Source: Chitinophaga barathri (lineage in GTDB: Bacteria; Bacteroidota; Bacteroidia; Chitinophagales; Chitinophagaceae). Taken from it: a DNA stretch of 64,000 nt. This document shows positions 8,601 through 18,250 of the stretch, piece by piece (positions within the stretch are counted from its first letter, which is position 1; each line of letters begins with the position of its first letter). A program made the translations under genes and the position numbers. The stretch covers positions 744,001-808,000 of the forward strand of contig NZ_RMBX01000001.1 in the NCBI RefSeq assembly GCF_003807585.1, written 5' to 3'. Below the pieces are notes generated by a model. That model was not told where the DNA came from and did not search any database. It saw only the letters and a list, made by a program, of their open reading frames with translations.

Positions 8601-8644
8601 GCCGAATTGATTTTGTTGTAACCTAATAGTAGTAGTAAAAAGAT

Positions 8645-9775
8645 TTATAAATTCCCGCGCAGCGCCTGTTCTCTTTCTATCGATTCAAACAGCGCCTTGA
8701 AGTTGCCTTTCCCGAAGGATTTGGCGCCTTTGCGCTGGATGATCTCGAAGAACAGTGTAGGCCTGTCCTGCAGGGGTTTGGTAAAAATCTGAAGCAGGTA
8801 ACCTTCCTCATCACGATCCACGAGTATGCCCAGCTCACGGAGCGGCGTTATGTCCTCGTCTATGTCCCCCACTCTCGCGGACAGGTCTTCGTAATAGGAT
8901 GCAGGTACGGTAAGGAATTCAATACCGCGGTGCTGCAATTCTCCCACTGTGTGCACGATGTCGTTTGTAGCAATGGCGATATGCTGCACGCCAGGGCCGC
9001 CGTAGAAGTCGAGGTACTCCTCGATCTGCGATTTCTTTTTCCCTTCCGCCGGCTCATTGATCGGGAATTTGATACGACCGTTGCCGTTGCTCATCACCTT
9101 GCTCATAAGGGCGGAATATTCGGTGGAGATGTCCTTGTCGTCGAAAGAAACGAGGTTGTGAAAACCCATGGTACGGCCGTAAAAATCCACCCAGGTATTC
9201 ATTTCGTTCCAGCCTACGTTGCCCACGCAATGGTCTACATATTGCAGGCCGGTGCTGGTGGGATTGTATTTGCTGTCCCATGTTTTAAACCCGGGAAGGA
9301 AAGGACCGTTGTAGTTTTTCCTTTCCACAAAAATGTGCACGGTCTCGCCGTAGGTATGGATACCGCTGCGTACTACTTCACCGAATTCATCTTTCTCGGT
9401 CACCGGCTCCAGGAAAGGCTTCGCCCCTCTTTTTACCGTCTCCTCGAAAGTTCTCCGCGCGTCGTCTACCCAGATGGCCAGTACCTTTACGCCGTCCCCA
9501 TGATTGTCCACATGCATGGACATTTCATTGCCCGGGCGCAGCGGTGTGGTGAGCACAAAACGGAGTTTGTTCTGCACCAGTACATAAGATACGCGGTCTT
9601 TTACGCCGGTTTCAGGCCCGGCATATGCCAGTGATTGAAACCCGAAGGCTGTTTTGTAAAAGTGCGCGGCCTGTTTGGCATTGCCGACATAAAACTCCAC
9701 GTAGTCCGTACCGAGCAAAGGCAGGAAATCCTGCTCTTCCTGCACCGGTATTGGTTTTACTGCTGCACTGTTCAT
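8645..9775 (-). CDS. hppD: 4-hydroxyphenylpyruvate dioxygenase
   Basis: Fe(II) enzyme converting 4-hydroxyphenylpyruvate to homogentisate in tyrosine degradation. The length of 376 aa is typical. Two vicinal-oxygen-chelate halves are visible, and the iron triad is His182 (YVDHCVGNV), His265 (GVQHIAIAT) and Glu344 (LFFEIIQRKG), followed by the C-terminal helix SFGKGNFKALFESIEREQ. It lies downstream of the aldo/keto reductase and hmgA genes in the same direction, so the substrate-forming step follows the ring-cleavage gene in the cluster. Confidence 0.95.
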   Translation of the reverse strand: MNSAAVKPIPVQEEQDFLPLLGTDYVEFYVGNAKQAAHFYKTAFGFQSLAYAGPETGVKDRVSYVLVQNKLRFVLTTPLRPGNEMSMHVDNHGDGVKVLAIWVDDARRTFEETVKRGAKPFLEPVTEKDEFGEVVRSGIHTYGETVHIFVERKNYNGPFLPGFKTWDSKYNPTSTGLQYVDHCVGNVGWNEMNTWVDFYGRTMGFHNLVSFDDKDISTEYSALMSKVMSNGNGRIKFPINEPAEGKKKSQIEEYLDFYGGPGVQHIAIATNDIVHTVGELQHRGIEFLTVPASYYEDLSARVGDIDEDITPLRELGILVDRDEEGYLLQIFTKPLQDRPTLFFEIIQRKGAKSFGKGNFKALFESIEREQALRGNL

Positions 9776-9830
9776 AAAAAATGGATTGGTTTTAAAAAAG
9801 ATTGTTTTGGTGTTGATATTGGTGATTGAT

Positions 9831-10823
9831 TTATACTAAGCTCAAAGCATACAGGTGTTTGTTGATAAAATCGATCTCTTCCGGTGCCAGTTTGATGTCT
9901 ATCGCCTTTGCGTTCTGGATCGCCTGGTTCGCGTCCCTGGCGCCTACCAGCGCCACGGTAATGCCCGGCCTTTCGATGGTCCAGCGGATGACCAGCTGTG
10001 CCAGCGTTGCATTTTTACTTTCGGCAAGCGGCTTGATGAGCCCCAGGAAAGCATTGATGCGCGCGATATTGTCCGGCTGGTAGAACTTTGTAGTGGGCCG
10101 GTGATCGCCGGCTTCAAACTTATGCCCCGGTTTGATCTTGCCAGTCAGTATCCCTCTCTGCAAAGGGCTGTAAGCCAGGATGCCTTTATTATTTTCTATA
10201 CAGTAAGGCACCAGTTCCTTTTCGATGCTGCGCTCCACCATACTGAAAGGCACCTGGTTGGACGCGAGTTTTATCACGGCATCCGCTTGTTTCATTTGTT
10301 CCGCGTTATAATTGCACACGCCCGCTGCAAGTATTTTCCCCTGCTCTTGGAGGCGCAGCAATGCTTCAAAGGTTTCTTCGATGGGCGTTGTTGCATCGGG
10401 CCAGTGGATCTGGTACAGGTCGATGTAATCCGTTTTCATGCGGCGGAGGCTTTCCTCGCATTCGCGGATCACGCTTTCTTTACCGGCGTATTTATAAATA
10501 TCGATCGCTTTACCGCTGTTGTCCGTACTGCTGAAGCCGAATGTGCCTTTGGTGCCTTCCCAGGTCATACCGAATTTGGTCAGGAGCTGCACTTTGTCGC
10601 GCTGTATGCCTTCCAGGGCTTCGCCTACAATTTCTTCGCTGGTGCCCTGGCCGTAAATGGGCGCCGTATCAATAGAGGTGACGCCCTTGTCGATGGACGC
10701 CCTGATGGCTTCCCTGGCGTCCTTTCTTTCCGCTCCGCCCCACATCCATCCGCCAATAGCCCATGCGCCAAAGGTGATGGCCGAAACTTTTACATTGCTT
10801 TCTCCGAGTTGTCTGTATTCCAT
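9831..10823 (-). CDS. Aldo/keto reductase
   Basis: NADPH-dependent (beta/alpha)8-barrel oxidoreductase of 330 aa. The catalytic tetrad is visible as Asp52 and Tyr57 (IDTAPIYG), Lys83 (LLTKFG) and His140 (LYQIHWPD); the cofactor-binding segment near the C-terminus includes ALVGARDANQ. It lies between hmgA (34 bases) and hppD (55 bases), which suggests co-transcription, but no aldo/keto reductase step belongs to the standard homogentisate pathway. Substrate unknown. Confidence 0.85.
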   Translation of the reverse strand: MEYRQLGESNVKVSAITFGAWAIGGWMWGGAERKDAREAIRASIDKGVTSIDTAPIYGQGTSEEIVGEALEGIQRDKVQLLTKFGMTWEGTKGTFGFSSTDNSGKAIDIYKYAGKESVIRECEESLRRMKTDYIDLYQIHWPDATTPIEETFEALLRLQEQGKILAAGVCNYNAEQMKQADAVIKLASNQVPFSMVERSIEKELVPYCIENNKGILAYSPLQRGILTGKIKPGHKFEAGDHRPTTKFYQPDNIARINAFLGLIKPLAESKNATLAQLVIRWTIERPGITVALVGARDANQAIQNAKAIDIKLAPEEIDFINKHLYALSLV

Positions 10824-10857
10824 GCTTTAATTTTTCCTAAAAGTAATACCCGGAAAA

Positions 10858-12015
10858 CTATTCCGCCCAGCTCATTACGTACTGCTGATCTTCAATGTTC
10901 AGCGCATCGCCCGTGATCTGCAAGGGGTGAAAGGTATCCACCATTACCGCCAGTTCTTTTGTTTCCTTCGCCCCCAGGCTTTTTTCCACCGCTCCCGGGT
11001 GCGGCCCATGCGGAATACCGGCCGGGTGCAGGGTGATCATACCGCGGGTTACGTGTTTACGGCTCATAAAATCCCCGTCTACGTAATACAGCACTTCGTC
11101 GCTGTCGATATTGCTGTGATTATACGGCGCGGGCACGGCCAGCGGGTGATAATCGAACATACGCGGGCAGAAAGAACACACTACGAAGTTGTGCCCTTCG
11201 AAGGTCTGGTGTACGGGCGGCGGCTGATGCACACGGCCGGTGATGGGCTCAAAATCGTGAATGGACAATGCGAAAGGATATTCGCAGCCATCCCAGCCGA
11301 TCACGTCGAAGGGATGATGACCGTAGTGGAGGGGGTACATCACGCCTTTCTTTTTTACGAGTATGGTGAAGTCTCCCGCCTGGTCGATGGTTTCGAGGTT
11401 TTGCGGCTGGCGGATGTCCCGCTCGCAGAAGGGCGAGTTCTCCAGCAGCTGCCCGTAAGGGCTGAGGTATCTTTTCGGGAAACGCAGCGGGCTGAAGGAT
11501 TCCACGATAAACAGGCGGTTGTCCGCATTGGAAAACTCTACCTGGTATATGGTGCCCCTGGGTATGACGATATAATCGCCATAGCCGAACTGCAATTGCC
11601 CGTATTGTGAATGCAGGATGCCGCTGCCTTCGTGTATAAAAAGTAGTTCGTCCGCATCGGCGTTCTTATAAAAATAATCTTTGGTGCTGTGTTGCGGCGC
11701 TGCCAGCGAGAGGTGGCAGTCACTGTTCACCAGCACTGGTTTGCGGCTTTTCAGGTAGTCCGGTTCCGGCTGTACGTTGAAGCCCTGGAAGCTGCGGTGT
11801 TTCAGCATTTTTTCTTCCGCCACGGCGGGCGCCACGCTGTAGGGCTCTCCCACTTTGATGATCTCCGTGGGCGGATGGCAGTGGTACAGCAGGGAATAAT
11901 GGGAGGAAAAACCTTCCGTGGAGAAAAGCTGTTCCGAGTACAACTTACCGTCCGGCTTACGGAACTGTGTATGCCGTTTATGCGGAATCTGCCCTAATGT
12001 GTGATAATGAGGCAT
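10858..12015 (-). CDS. hmgA: Homogentisate 1,2-dioxygenase
   Basis: Ring-cleaving Fe(II) dioxygenase that opens homogentisate to maleylacetoacetate. The 385-aa protein matches the bacterial short form. Segments PPVHQTFEGHNFVVCSF, the YNHSNIDSDEVLYYVDGDF block and HPAGIPHGPHPG contain the conserved His/Glu iron ligands of the family. It is first in the gene order hmgA, aldo/keto reductase, hppD. No fumarylacetoacetase or maleylacetoacetate isomerase is in the window, so the lower pathway must be encoded elsewhere. Confidence 0.93.
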   Translation of the reverse strand: MPHYHTLGQIPHKRHTQFRKPDGKLYSEQLFSTEGFSSHYSLLYHCHPPTEIIKVGEPYSVAPAVAEEKMLKHRSFQGFNVQPEPDYLKSRKPVLVNSDCHLSLAAPQHSTKDYFYKNADADELLFIHEGSGILHSQYGQLQFGYGDYIVIPRGTIYQVEFSNADNRLFIVESFSPLRFPKRYLSPYGQLLENSPFCERDIRQPQNLETIDQAGDFTILVKKKGVMYPLHYGHHPFDVIGWDGCEYPFALSIHDFEPITGRVHQPPPVHQTFEGHNFVVCSFCPRMFDYHPLAVPAPYNHSNIDSDEVLYYVDGDFMSRKHVTRGMITLHPAGIPHGPHPGAVEKSLGAKETKELAVMVDTFHPLQITGDALNIEDQQYVMSWAE

Positions 12016-12267
12016 AATTGGGTTTATTAAATAAATAACAAGTATCCGGCCATTTAGATGACGTAGTCACGAATTAGCCCTGGGGCTGCCGGAAAGCGGG
12101 AAGATTATAAAGCCGAATCCATGGCGAGTGTGGCCATGAGGAAGCAGTAATTGCACTGATTTTTGTATGTAAGCGAACTGTGCATGAGGATTGTCGGGCT
12201 AAATTATGTCTTTTTCGGATACGGGGGAAATTTTTTTTATATATTGAGAAGATTATACCTATTACCT

Positions 12268-13110
12268 ATGTGGACCTCCTTCATCAATACCTTCAACGGA
12301 TTTGCCAAACTGGCCGGGCAATATTACAAAAGCTGGGCGGGATTTATATTCAGCGCAACACTCATCTTTTTCCTGTTGGGCACAGCAGCAGGGCTGCTGG
12401 TTATGAAAATATTGTTTTTCCTGCCGTTGGAGGGTTTGCAGGAAGAATACGGCATGAATTTCATCTGGATCAATTATAGCCTCCGTGTGGGCGCCCATAT
12501 CATGATGATCGGCTGCGGGCTGATCGCGGCTGCTTTCAGCAGGAATGAAAAGGCGCCTTCCTCCTTCCAGGAATTCACAAACCAAACGCCGGGCGCCGCA
12601 TGGGTGAGTTTCTTCAGCCTATCCGCCATTCTCACCATACCGGTGATGATAGAAATGTATTACAATATCAGGATGACGACGGTATACATGAATTCCTCCC
12701 TGGGTCTTGGCGAACAGCAAAGCGCCAGGGAACTGTATTACTGGCTGATGACCTTCATGAATATATTCAATGCCCTGGCAGTGCCGTTGTTTGCCGCCAT
12801 CACTTTTATCAAAGCCGCGGGCGGCCAGCGGATCGGGCCTTATGCCCGTCAGATAAAAATACTGGCGATAATGGGATTCCTGGTACAAGTGATCGTCATC
12901 GGGCTCTATTACAATCTGAACATCCTGGTGGTGATGCCCGTAAGTAAGATAACCCGTCTCCCTTACGGCGATATTCCTCCAGGCACCATCATCGCAGTCA
13001 TCACCATTGCGCTGGCCGGCGTATGGGCATGGCTGATCTGCGGTGCTTTTTATGAAGAAACCGTGGAATTTGAACTGGAAGAAAATACCAAAGCCAGCAC
13101 TCACCAATAA
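12268..13110 (+). CDS. Hypothetical integral membrane protein
   Basis: I do not recognise a family. Starting at the ATG at 12268 (MWTSFINTFNGFAK...), the 280-aa product has about five to six hydrophobic helices: residues ~25-50, ~75-95, ~115-135, ~165-185, ~200-220 and ~245-265. The C-terminus is acidic (EETVEFELEENTK). An upstream start at 12163 would add 35 residues without any conserved feature. It stands alone between the divergent hmgA cluster and the thr operon. Confidence 0.6.
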   Translation: MWTSFINTFNGFAKLAGQYYKSWAGFIFSATLIFFLLGTAAGLLVMKILFFLPLEGLQEEYGMNFIWINYSLRVGAHIMMIGCGLIAAAFSRNEKAPSSFQEFTNQTPGAAWVSFFSLSAILTIPVMIEMYYNIRMTTVYMNSSLGLGEQQSARELYYWLMTFMNIFNALAVPLFAAITFIKAAGGQRIGPYARQIKILAIMGFLVQVIVIGLYYNLNILVVMPVSKITRLPYGDIPPGTIIAVITIALAGVWAWLICGAFYEETVEFELEENTKASTHQ

Positions 13111-13287
13111 AAACACTATTTGTCATATTATTGTAATAGACACTAACCCATAACAGTACCCCTACGGCAGCGGGCTGACTCATCCCCACAACGTATATCC
13201 GCCACGGTGAAGCATTTCACGCTGAAATGCCTGGGAAATCTTATGCCCTTTCCATATTTAGACGTTTTCTAAATTTCCAAAACCCAC

Positions 13288-13318
13288 TTGCATTTCCCGT
13301 TTTTATTCCTAACCTTTG
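13288..13318 (+). promoter_or_regulatory. Putative promoter of the thr operon
   Basis: TTG at 13288-13290 and TAaccTTTG at 13310-13318 are separated by 19 bases. This fits the Bacteroidota TTG/TAnnTTTG pattern apart from one extra base inside the -7 element. Transcription would begin near 13325, shortly before the leader peptide. Confidence 0.55.
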
Positions 13319-13342
13319 TAATACTAAAGTCATAAAATAATA

Positions 13343-13447
13343 GTGCATTTATTCAACTCACATATAATCCGTATTACTCCATCCTCCTCCGGAGTGCGCG
13401 GCACTATTATTACAACCACAACCACCACAACCCCATCGCGGGGTTAA
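13343..13447 (+). CDS. thrL: Threonine operon leader peptide
   Basis: A 34-codon reading frame from GTG 13343 to TAA 13445-13447. It ends GTIITTTTTTTPSRG: eight Thr codons and two Ile codons within eleven positions. It is followed by thrA-thrB-thrC. Thr/Ile-rich leaders are the sensor of thr attenuation in enterobacteria; here the same logic appears in a Bacteroidota-type genome. A ribosome stalled on the Thr codons (13412-13432) would cover the 5' arm of the terminator at 13429-13445. The exact start is uncertain: a second GTG lies at 13394. Confidence 0.75.
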   Translation: MHLFNSHIIRITPSSSGVRGTIITTTTTTTPSRG

Positions 13448-13452
13448 TTTTT
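13429..13452 (+). terminator. Attenuator terminator in the thr leader
   Basis: AACCCC (13429-13434) pairs with GGGGTT (13440-13445) around loop ATCGC and is followed by AATTTTT. The hairpin overlaps the last Thr codon and the stop codon of the leader peptide, and lies 84 bases before thrA. When threonyl-tRNA is scarce, the stalled ribosome should prevent it forming. I could not assign a convincing separate antiterminator stem. Confidence 0.75.
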
Positions 13453-13535
13453 CATATCGTCCACCGGCCAGGTAACACTGGTACACCGCAAAGCAGGGAA
13501 CACCCCTTTTATATCCATTCAACATCCTTTTTACA

Positions 13536-15977
13536 ATGCAGGTTTTAAAATTCGGCGGTACTTCCGTAGGCAGTACAAAGGCCATAGAGCAGGTTTGCAA
13601 TATCGTAGCGCAATACAAACGTAAAGGCAACATGGCCATTGTCGTAAGCGCCATGAGCGGCATCACGGACAAACTGATCCAGTGCGGCCAGCTGGCCGGG
13701 CAATGCCAGGAACAATACAAATCCGTATTGCAGGAAATAGAGATCAAACACCTGGACACCATCCGCGCGTTATTCCCCATTACCGTACAAAGCAGTCTCC
13801 TCAGCGAAGTAAAAAAACAGCTCAACCAGCTGGAAGCCCTCTGCGACGGCATCTTCCAGGTAGGCGAGCTTAGCCGCCGCTGCCAGGACAAGATCATGAG
13901 CTTCGGAGAACTCCTCTCCTCCTGGATGGTAGCCGAAAAACTCAAACAGATGGGGCTGAACGCAGCCTGGAAAGACAGCCGCGACCTCATCGCCACGGAC
14001 GCACAGTTTGGGCATGCACTGGTAGACTTTGACACCACAGACCACCAGGTCACCGCCTTTTTCCAGCACCAGCCGGCCAGCTTCGTCGTACTTCCCGGCT
14101 TTATCGCTTCCAACAGCGACAAAGACACCACCACCCTCGGCCGTGGAGGCTCCGACTATACCGCCGCCATCATCGCCGCGGCCATGGACGCCAGCGTGCT
14201 CGAAATATGGACGGACGTGAGCGGCATGATGACCGCGGACCCGCGCCTCGTGCCACAGGCCATCGCCATCCCGCGTATCTCTTACGAAGAAGCCATGGAA
14301 CTGTCCCACTTCGGCGCCAAAGTGATCTATCCACCCACCATACAACCCGTTATGAACCGCCGCATCCCCATCTGGATCAAAAACACCTTTGCCCCGGACG
14401 ATTACGGCACACTGATTCAGGACAACGGCGAAAAACCTTTCCCGGTGACCGGCATTTCCGGCATCCAGAAAATAGCCCTGCTCACGCTCGAAGGCAGTGG
14501 CATGGTAGGGATCCCCGGCTTCTCCAAACGCCTCTTCGACGCCCTGCTGCGCGAAAAAGTGAACGTGATACTCATTACTCAAAGTTCCTCGGAACACTCC
14601 ATTACCGTAGGCATCCTCGAAAACGATATGCTCAGCGCCAAAGCGGCGGTAGACAGCGAGTTCGTACAAGAGATCCACGACAAACGTATTGAACCCCTGA
14701 TCGTTGAAAAAGACCTCTGCATCGTGGCCGTAGTAGGCGACAATATGAAAAACCATCATGGCATGAGCGGCAAACTATTCGGCGCGTTGGGCCGCAACGC
14801 CATCAATGTAAGGGCTATCGCGCAGGGCTCTACGGAGAAAAACATCTCCGCGGTGATCAACAAAGCGGACGTCAAAAAAGCGCTGAACGTGATACACGAA
14901 GCCTTTTTTGAATCGGAGACCAAACAGGTGAACGTGTTTGTGGCCGGCACCGGTAACGTGGGCGGCAAACTGCTGGAGCAGCTGCAATTGCAACAGGAAT
15001 ACCTGCTGCGGGAGCTGGGCCTGCAGGTGCGCATCATCGCGCTGGGCAACAGCCGCAAGATGCGTTTCTCCGAAAGCGGCATCACCCTCAGTACCTGGAA
15101 AGAAGAGCTGGAAGCAGGCCATGAAATGGACCAGGAGCTGTTTGCCAGACATATCCTGGACATGAACCTGCGCAACAGCGTGTTTGTGGACAACACCGCC
15201 AGCGATGCCGTTGCAGGCATGTACAGTAATTTCCTGCAACATGGCATTTCGGTGGTCACCTGTAACAAGATCGCGTGTTCTTCCCAATATGCGGAGTACA
15301 AAAAACTGAAAGACCTGGCACGGAAATTCAACGCCTCTTTCCTTTTCGAAACCAATGTAGGTGCGGGCTTGCCTGTCATCAATACCCTGAACGACCTGGT
15401 GCGCAGCGGCGATAAAGTACAGACCATCGAAGCGGTGCTGAGCGGCAGCCTCAATTTTGTGTTCAACAATTTCGTGAACGGGGCCAACTTCCGGCAGGTC
15501 GTAAAAGCCGCGCAGGATGAAGGATATACCGAGCCGGACCCGAGGATAGACCTGAGCGGGAAAGACGTGATGCGCAAGATCCTGATACTGGCCCGGGAGA
15601 GTGGTGCCGTGCTGGAAATGGAAGATATAGACAACCTTTCTTTCCTGCCCTCCGAATGCCTGAACGCCAAAGACGTACCTGCCTTTTACGAGCAGCTGGA
15701 CGTACACGCCGCGCATTTCCAGGCTTTGCTGAAAGCCTCCGCGGACAAAGGAGAACGCCTGAAGTTCGTAGCCCGCTACCACAACGGTAGAGCATCCGTG
15801 GGATTGCAGTCCGTGAGCCCGCAGCACCCGTTTTACCAGCTGGAAGGCAAAGACAACATCGTACTGTTCACCACCAGCCGTTATTCCGCCCAGCCGCTGA
15901 TCGTAAAAGGCGCGGGCGCCGGTGCGGACGTTACCGCCTCCGGCATATTTGCAGACATCATCAGAACCGTACGATAA
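13536..15977 (+). CDS. thrA: Bifunctional aspartate kinase / homoserine dehydrogenase I
   Basis: An 813-aa fusion catalysing the first and third steps from aspartate to threonine. The N-terminal kinase begins MQVLKFGGTSVGS with the aspartokinase KFGGTS motif; a central ACT-type regulatory region follows (e.g. ITQSSSEHSITVGI and IAQGSTEKNISAVI), then homoserine dehydrogenase with its nucleotide-binding start (VFVAGTGNVGGKLLEQL) and the catalytic region EPDPRIDLSGKDV. ACT domains in this family bind threonine as feedback inhibitor. Its stop codon overlaps the thrB start (TAATG). Confidence 0.95.
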   Translation: MQVLKFGGTSVGSTKAIEQVCNIVAQYKRKGNMAIVVSAMSGITDKLIQCGQLAGQCQEQYKSVLQEIEIKHLDTIRALFPITVQSSLLSEVKKQLNQLEALCDGIFQVGELSRRCQDKIMSFGELLSSWMVAEKLKQMGLNAAWKDSRDLIATDAQFGHALVDFDTTDHQVTAFFQHQPASFVVLPGFIASNSDKDTTTLGRGGSDYTAAIIAAAMDASVLEIWTDVSGMMTADPRLVPQAIAIPRISYEEAMELSHFGAKVIYPPTIQPVMNRRIPIWIKNTFAPDDYGTLIQDNGEKPFPVTGISGIQKIALLTLEGSGMVGIPGFSKRLFDALLREKVNVILITQSSSEHSITVGILENDMLSAKAAVDSEFVQEIHDKRIEPLIVEKDLCIVAVVGDNMKNHHGMSGKLFGALGRNAINVRAIAQGSTEKNISAVINKADVKKALNVIHEAFFESETKQVNVFVAGTGNVGGKLLEQLQLQQEYLLRELGLQVRIIALGNSRKMRFSESGITLSTWKEELEAGHEMDQELFARHILDMNLRNSVFVDNTASDAVAGMYSNFLQHGISVVTCNKIACSSQYAEYKKLKDLARKFNASFLFETNVGAGLPVINTLNDLVRSGDKVQTIEAVLSGSLNFVFNNFVNGANFRQVVKAAQDEGYTEPDPRIDLSGKDVMRKILILARESGAVLEMEDIDNLSFLPSECLNAKDVPAFYEQLDVHAAHFQALLKASADKGERLKFVARYHNGRASVGLQSVSPQHPFYQLEGKDNIVLFTTSRYSAQPLIVKGAGAGADVTASGIFADIIRTVR

Positions 15978-16930
15978 TGAAAGATATGAGCCAAACAAAC
16001 AAAAGATCCGTAAAGGTATTTTCCCCTGCTACCGTAGCCAACGTAGCCTGCGGTTTTGATGTAATAGGTCTCGCGCTGGAAGGCACCGGCGACGAAATGG
16101 AACTGCACCTGAGTGATAAACCGGGCGTGCGCATCACCTCCATCGAAGGGGCGGACCTGCCGCTGGAAGCATCGCAGAACGTGGCCGGCGTGGCCCTGAT
16201 GGCGCTCCTCCAGGAATATGGCAAACCGGAGATCGGCATCGAAATGTCCATCAAAAAGAACATCCATCCCGGCAGCGGCATCGGCTCCAGCGCGGCCAGC
16301 GCGGCGGGCGCCGTGGCAGGCGGCAATATGCTGCTGGACAACTATTTCTCCCCGGACGCGCTCATCCGTTTTGCCATGGAAGGGGAAAGACTGGCCTGTG
16401 GCACACCCCATGCGGACAACGTGGCGCCGGCCATCCTCGGCGGCTTCACGCTCGTGCGCAGTTATCAGCCGCTGGACGTGATCAAGCTCCACACACCGCA
16501 GGACCTCTGGGTGACCGTGATCCACCCGCAGATAGAAGTAAAAACGTCAGACGCCAGGGGCATCCTGAAACAGCAGGTACTGCTCAAGGACGCTATCCGT
16601 CAATGGGGCAACGTAGGTGCGCTGGTAGCGGGCCTTTACACGGAAGACTACGGCCTCATCAGCCGCGCGCTGGAAGATGTGATCGTGGAGCCCATCCGCT
16701 CCATCCTCATCCCCGCCTTCCACGACCTGAAAATACGCTGCAAGGAAGCAGGCGCCCTCGGCGGAGGCATCTCCGGCAGCGGCCCCTCCGTGTTCATGCT
16801 GAGCAAGGGCGAAGACAATGCCCGCGCTGTGGCCGCCATGATGGAAAACATATATGCGCCGCTGGGCGTGGATTACAAAATTTACGTATCCCGCATCGGC
16901 AACTCCGGCGTAAAAGCCATAAACATTTAA
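15977..16930 (+). CDS. thrB: Homoserine kinase
   Basis: GHMP-family kinase phosphorylating L-homoserine. Features are the N-terminal VFSPATVANVACGFDVIG strand, the phosphate-binding loop HPGSGIGSSAASAAGAVAG around residue 100, and the C-terminal GGGISGSGPSVFML motif. Translation probably begins at the ATG 15977 that overlaps the thrA stop, though a second ATG nine bases on is possible. thrC follows three bases after its stop, so the three genes form a tight operon. Confidence 0.95.
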   Translation: MKDMSQTNKRSVKVFSPATVANVACGFDVIGLALEGTGDEMELHLSDKPGVRITSIEGADLPLEASQNVAGVALMALLQEYGKPEIGIEMSIKKNIHPGSGIGSSAASAAGAVAGGNMLLDNYFSPDALIRFAMEGERLACGTPHADNVAPAILGGFTLVRSYQPLDVIKLHTPQDLWVTVIHPQIEVKTSDARGILKQQVLLKDAIRQWGNVGALVAGLYTEDYGLISRALEDVIVEPIRSILIPAFHDLKIRCKEAGALGGGISGSGPSVFMLSKGEDNARAVAAMMENIYAPLGVDYKIYVSRIGNSGVKAINI

Positions 16931-16933
16931 CCC

Positions 16934-18229
16934 ATGCAATACTATAGCTTACAGAACCACCAGCACCGCGCCTCTTTCAGGGAAGCCGTGATCCAGGGCC
17001 TGGCGCCGGACAAGGGGCTGTATTTCCCTTCGGAGATCCCCAGGCTGAACAAGGACTTTATCGAACGGCTGGACGAATACGATCCTCAGTATATCGCCCG
17101 CAAGGTGATACTGCCTTTCGTGGGCAACGACATTCCCGTGCAATACCTCACCCAGATCATCCGCGAAACGCTCACCTTCCCTTTCCCGCTGCGCGAAGTG
17201 GAAGAAAACGTGTATGCACTGGAGTTATTCCATGGCCCCACCCTCGCGTTCAAAGACGTGGGCGCCAAATTTATGGCCGGCTGCCTGGGTTATTTCAGGC
17301 GCGCCGCGGAACAGCCGGTGACCGTACTGGTAGCCACTTCCGGCGATACCGGCGGAGCAGTGGCGCATGGGTTTTATGACGTGCCGGGCGTGGAAGTGGT
17401 GATCCTCTACCCTTCCGGCAAAGTGAGCGAATTGCAGGAAAAACAGCTCACCACCCTGGGCCGGAACATACGCGCACTGGAGATCAAAGGCACCTTCGAC
17501 GATTGCCAGCGGATGGTCAAAACCGCCTTCCTCGACGGCGAGTTGCAGGCGCACCGCCCGCTCACCTCCGCGAACTCCATCAACGTAGCCCGCTGGCTGC
17601 CGCAGATGTTCTATTATTTTATGGCCTACCGGAAGATAAAACAGTGGCACAGGGAAACCGTCATATCCGTGCCCAGCGGCAACTTCGGCAATATCTGCTC
17701 CGGCCTGATGGCCGCCGCCATGGGCCTGCCCATACAACACTTCGTCGCCTCCACCAATGTGAACGATACCGTGCCGCGTTTCCTTGCCAACGGAAAATAT
17801 GAGCCGCACAACGCTATCGCCACGCTCTCCAATGCCATGGACGTGGCGGACCCGAGCAACTTTGTGCGTATCCTTCAATTGTTCGCTCAAAACGAAAGGG
17901 CGCTAAAAGCCACCCTTTCCGGCTACCGCTTCACGGACGAAGAAACCGTGGCCGCCATGAAAAAAGTGCACAGCGAACACCAGTACCTGATGGACCCGCA
18001 CGGCGCGGTGGGTTACCTTGGCTTGAAAAAATATATGGAAAAACACCCGGGCGTTACCGGCATCTTCCTTGAAACCGCCCACCCGGTGAAGTTCGCCAAC
18101 GTGATGCCGGCGGGATTGCAGGAAGCTATCGCCGTGCCTGAGCGCGTGCAGCAGATGAATGGCCACCGCAAGGAATCCGTACTCATGAACGCCGATTATG
18201 CGGATATGAAGGCCTGGCTGATGCAATAA
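16934..18229 (+). CDS. thrC: Threonine synthase
   Basis: PLP enzyme converting O-phosphohomoserine to threonine. The PLP lysine lies in HGPTLAFKDVGAKFM; the phosphate-binding ATSGDTGGAVAHGF motif follows. The 431-aa protein begins YYSLQNHQHRASFREAV, as in long-form (ThrC1-type) synthases. It is the third gene of the operon. Confidence 0.95.
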   Translation: MQYYSLQNHQHRASFREAVIQGLAPDKGLYFPSEIPRLNKDFIERLDEYDPQYIARKVILPFVGNDIPVQYLTQIIRETLTFPFPLREVEENVYALELFHGPTLAFKDVGAKFMAGCLGYFRRAAEQPVTVLVATSGDTGGAVAHGFYDVPGVEVVILYPSGKVSELQEKQLTTLGRNIRALEIKGTFDDCQRMVKTAFLDGELQAHRPLTSANSINVARWLPQMFYYFMAYRKIKQWHRETVISVPSGNFGNICSGLMAAAMGLPIQHFVASTNVNDTVPRFLANGKYEPHNAIATLSNAMDVADPSNFVRILQLFAQNERALKATLSGYRFTDEETVAAMKKVHSEHQYLMDPHGAVGYLGLKKYMEKHPGVTGIFLETAHPVKFANVMPAGLQEAIAVPERVQQMNGHRKESVLMNADYADMKAWLMQ

Positions 18230-18250
18230 AAATTCCCTATGTTTGGGACT

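Noticed and set aside
12061..12100. AGCCC/GGGCT inverted repeat between hmgA and the membrane protein gene as a hairpin
   Set aside because: The loop is only two bases and no T-run follows; at best a short palindromic site.
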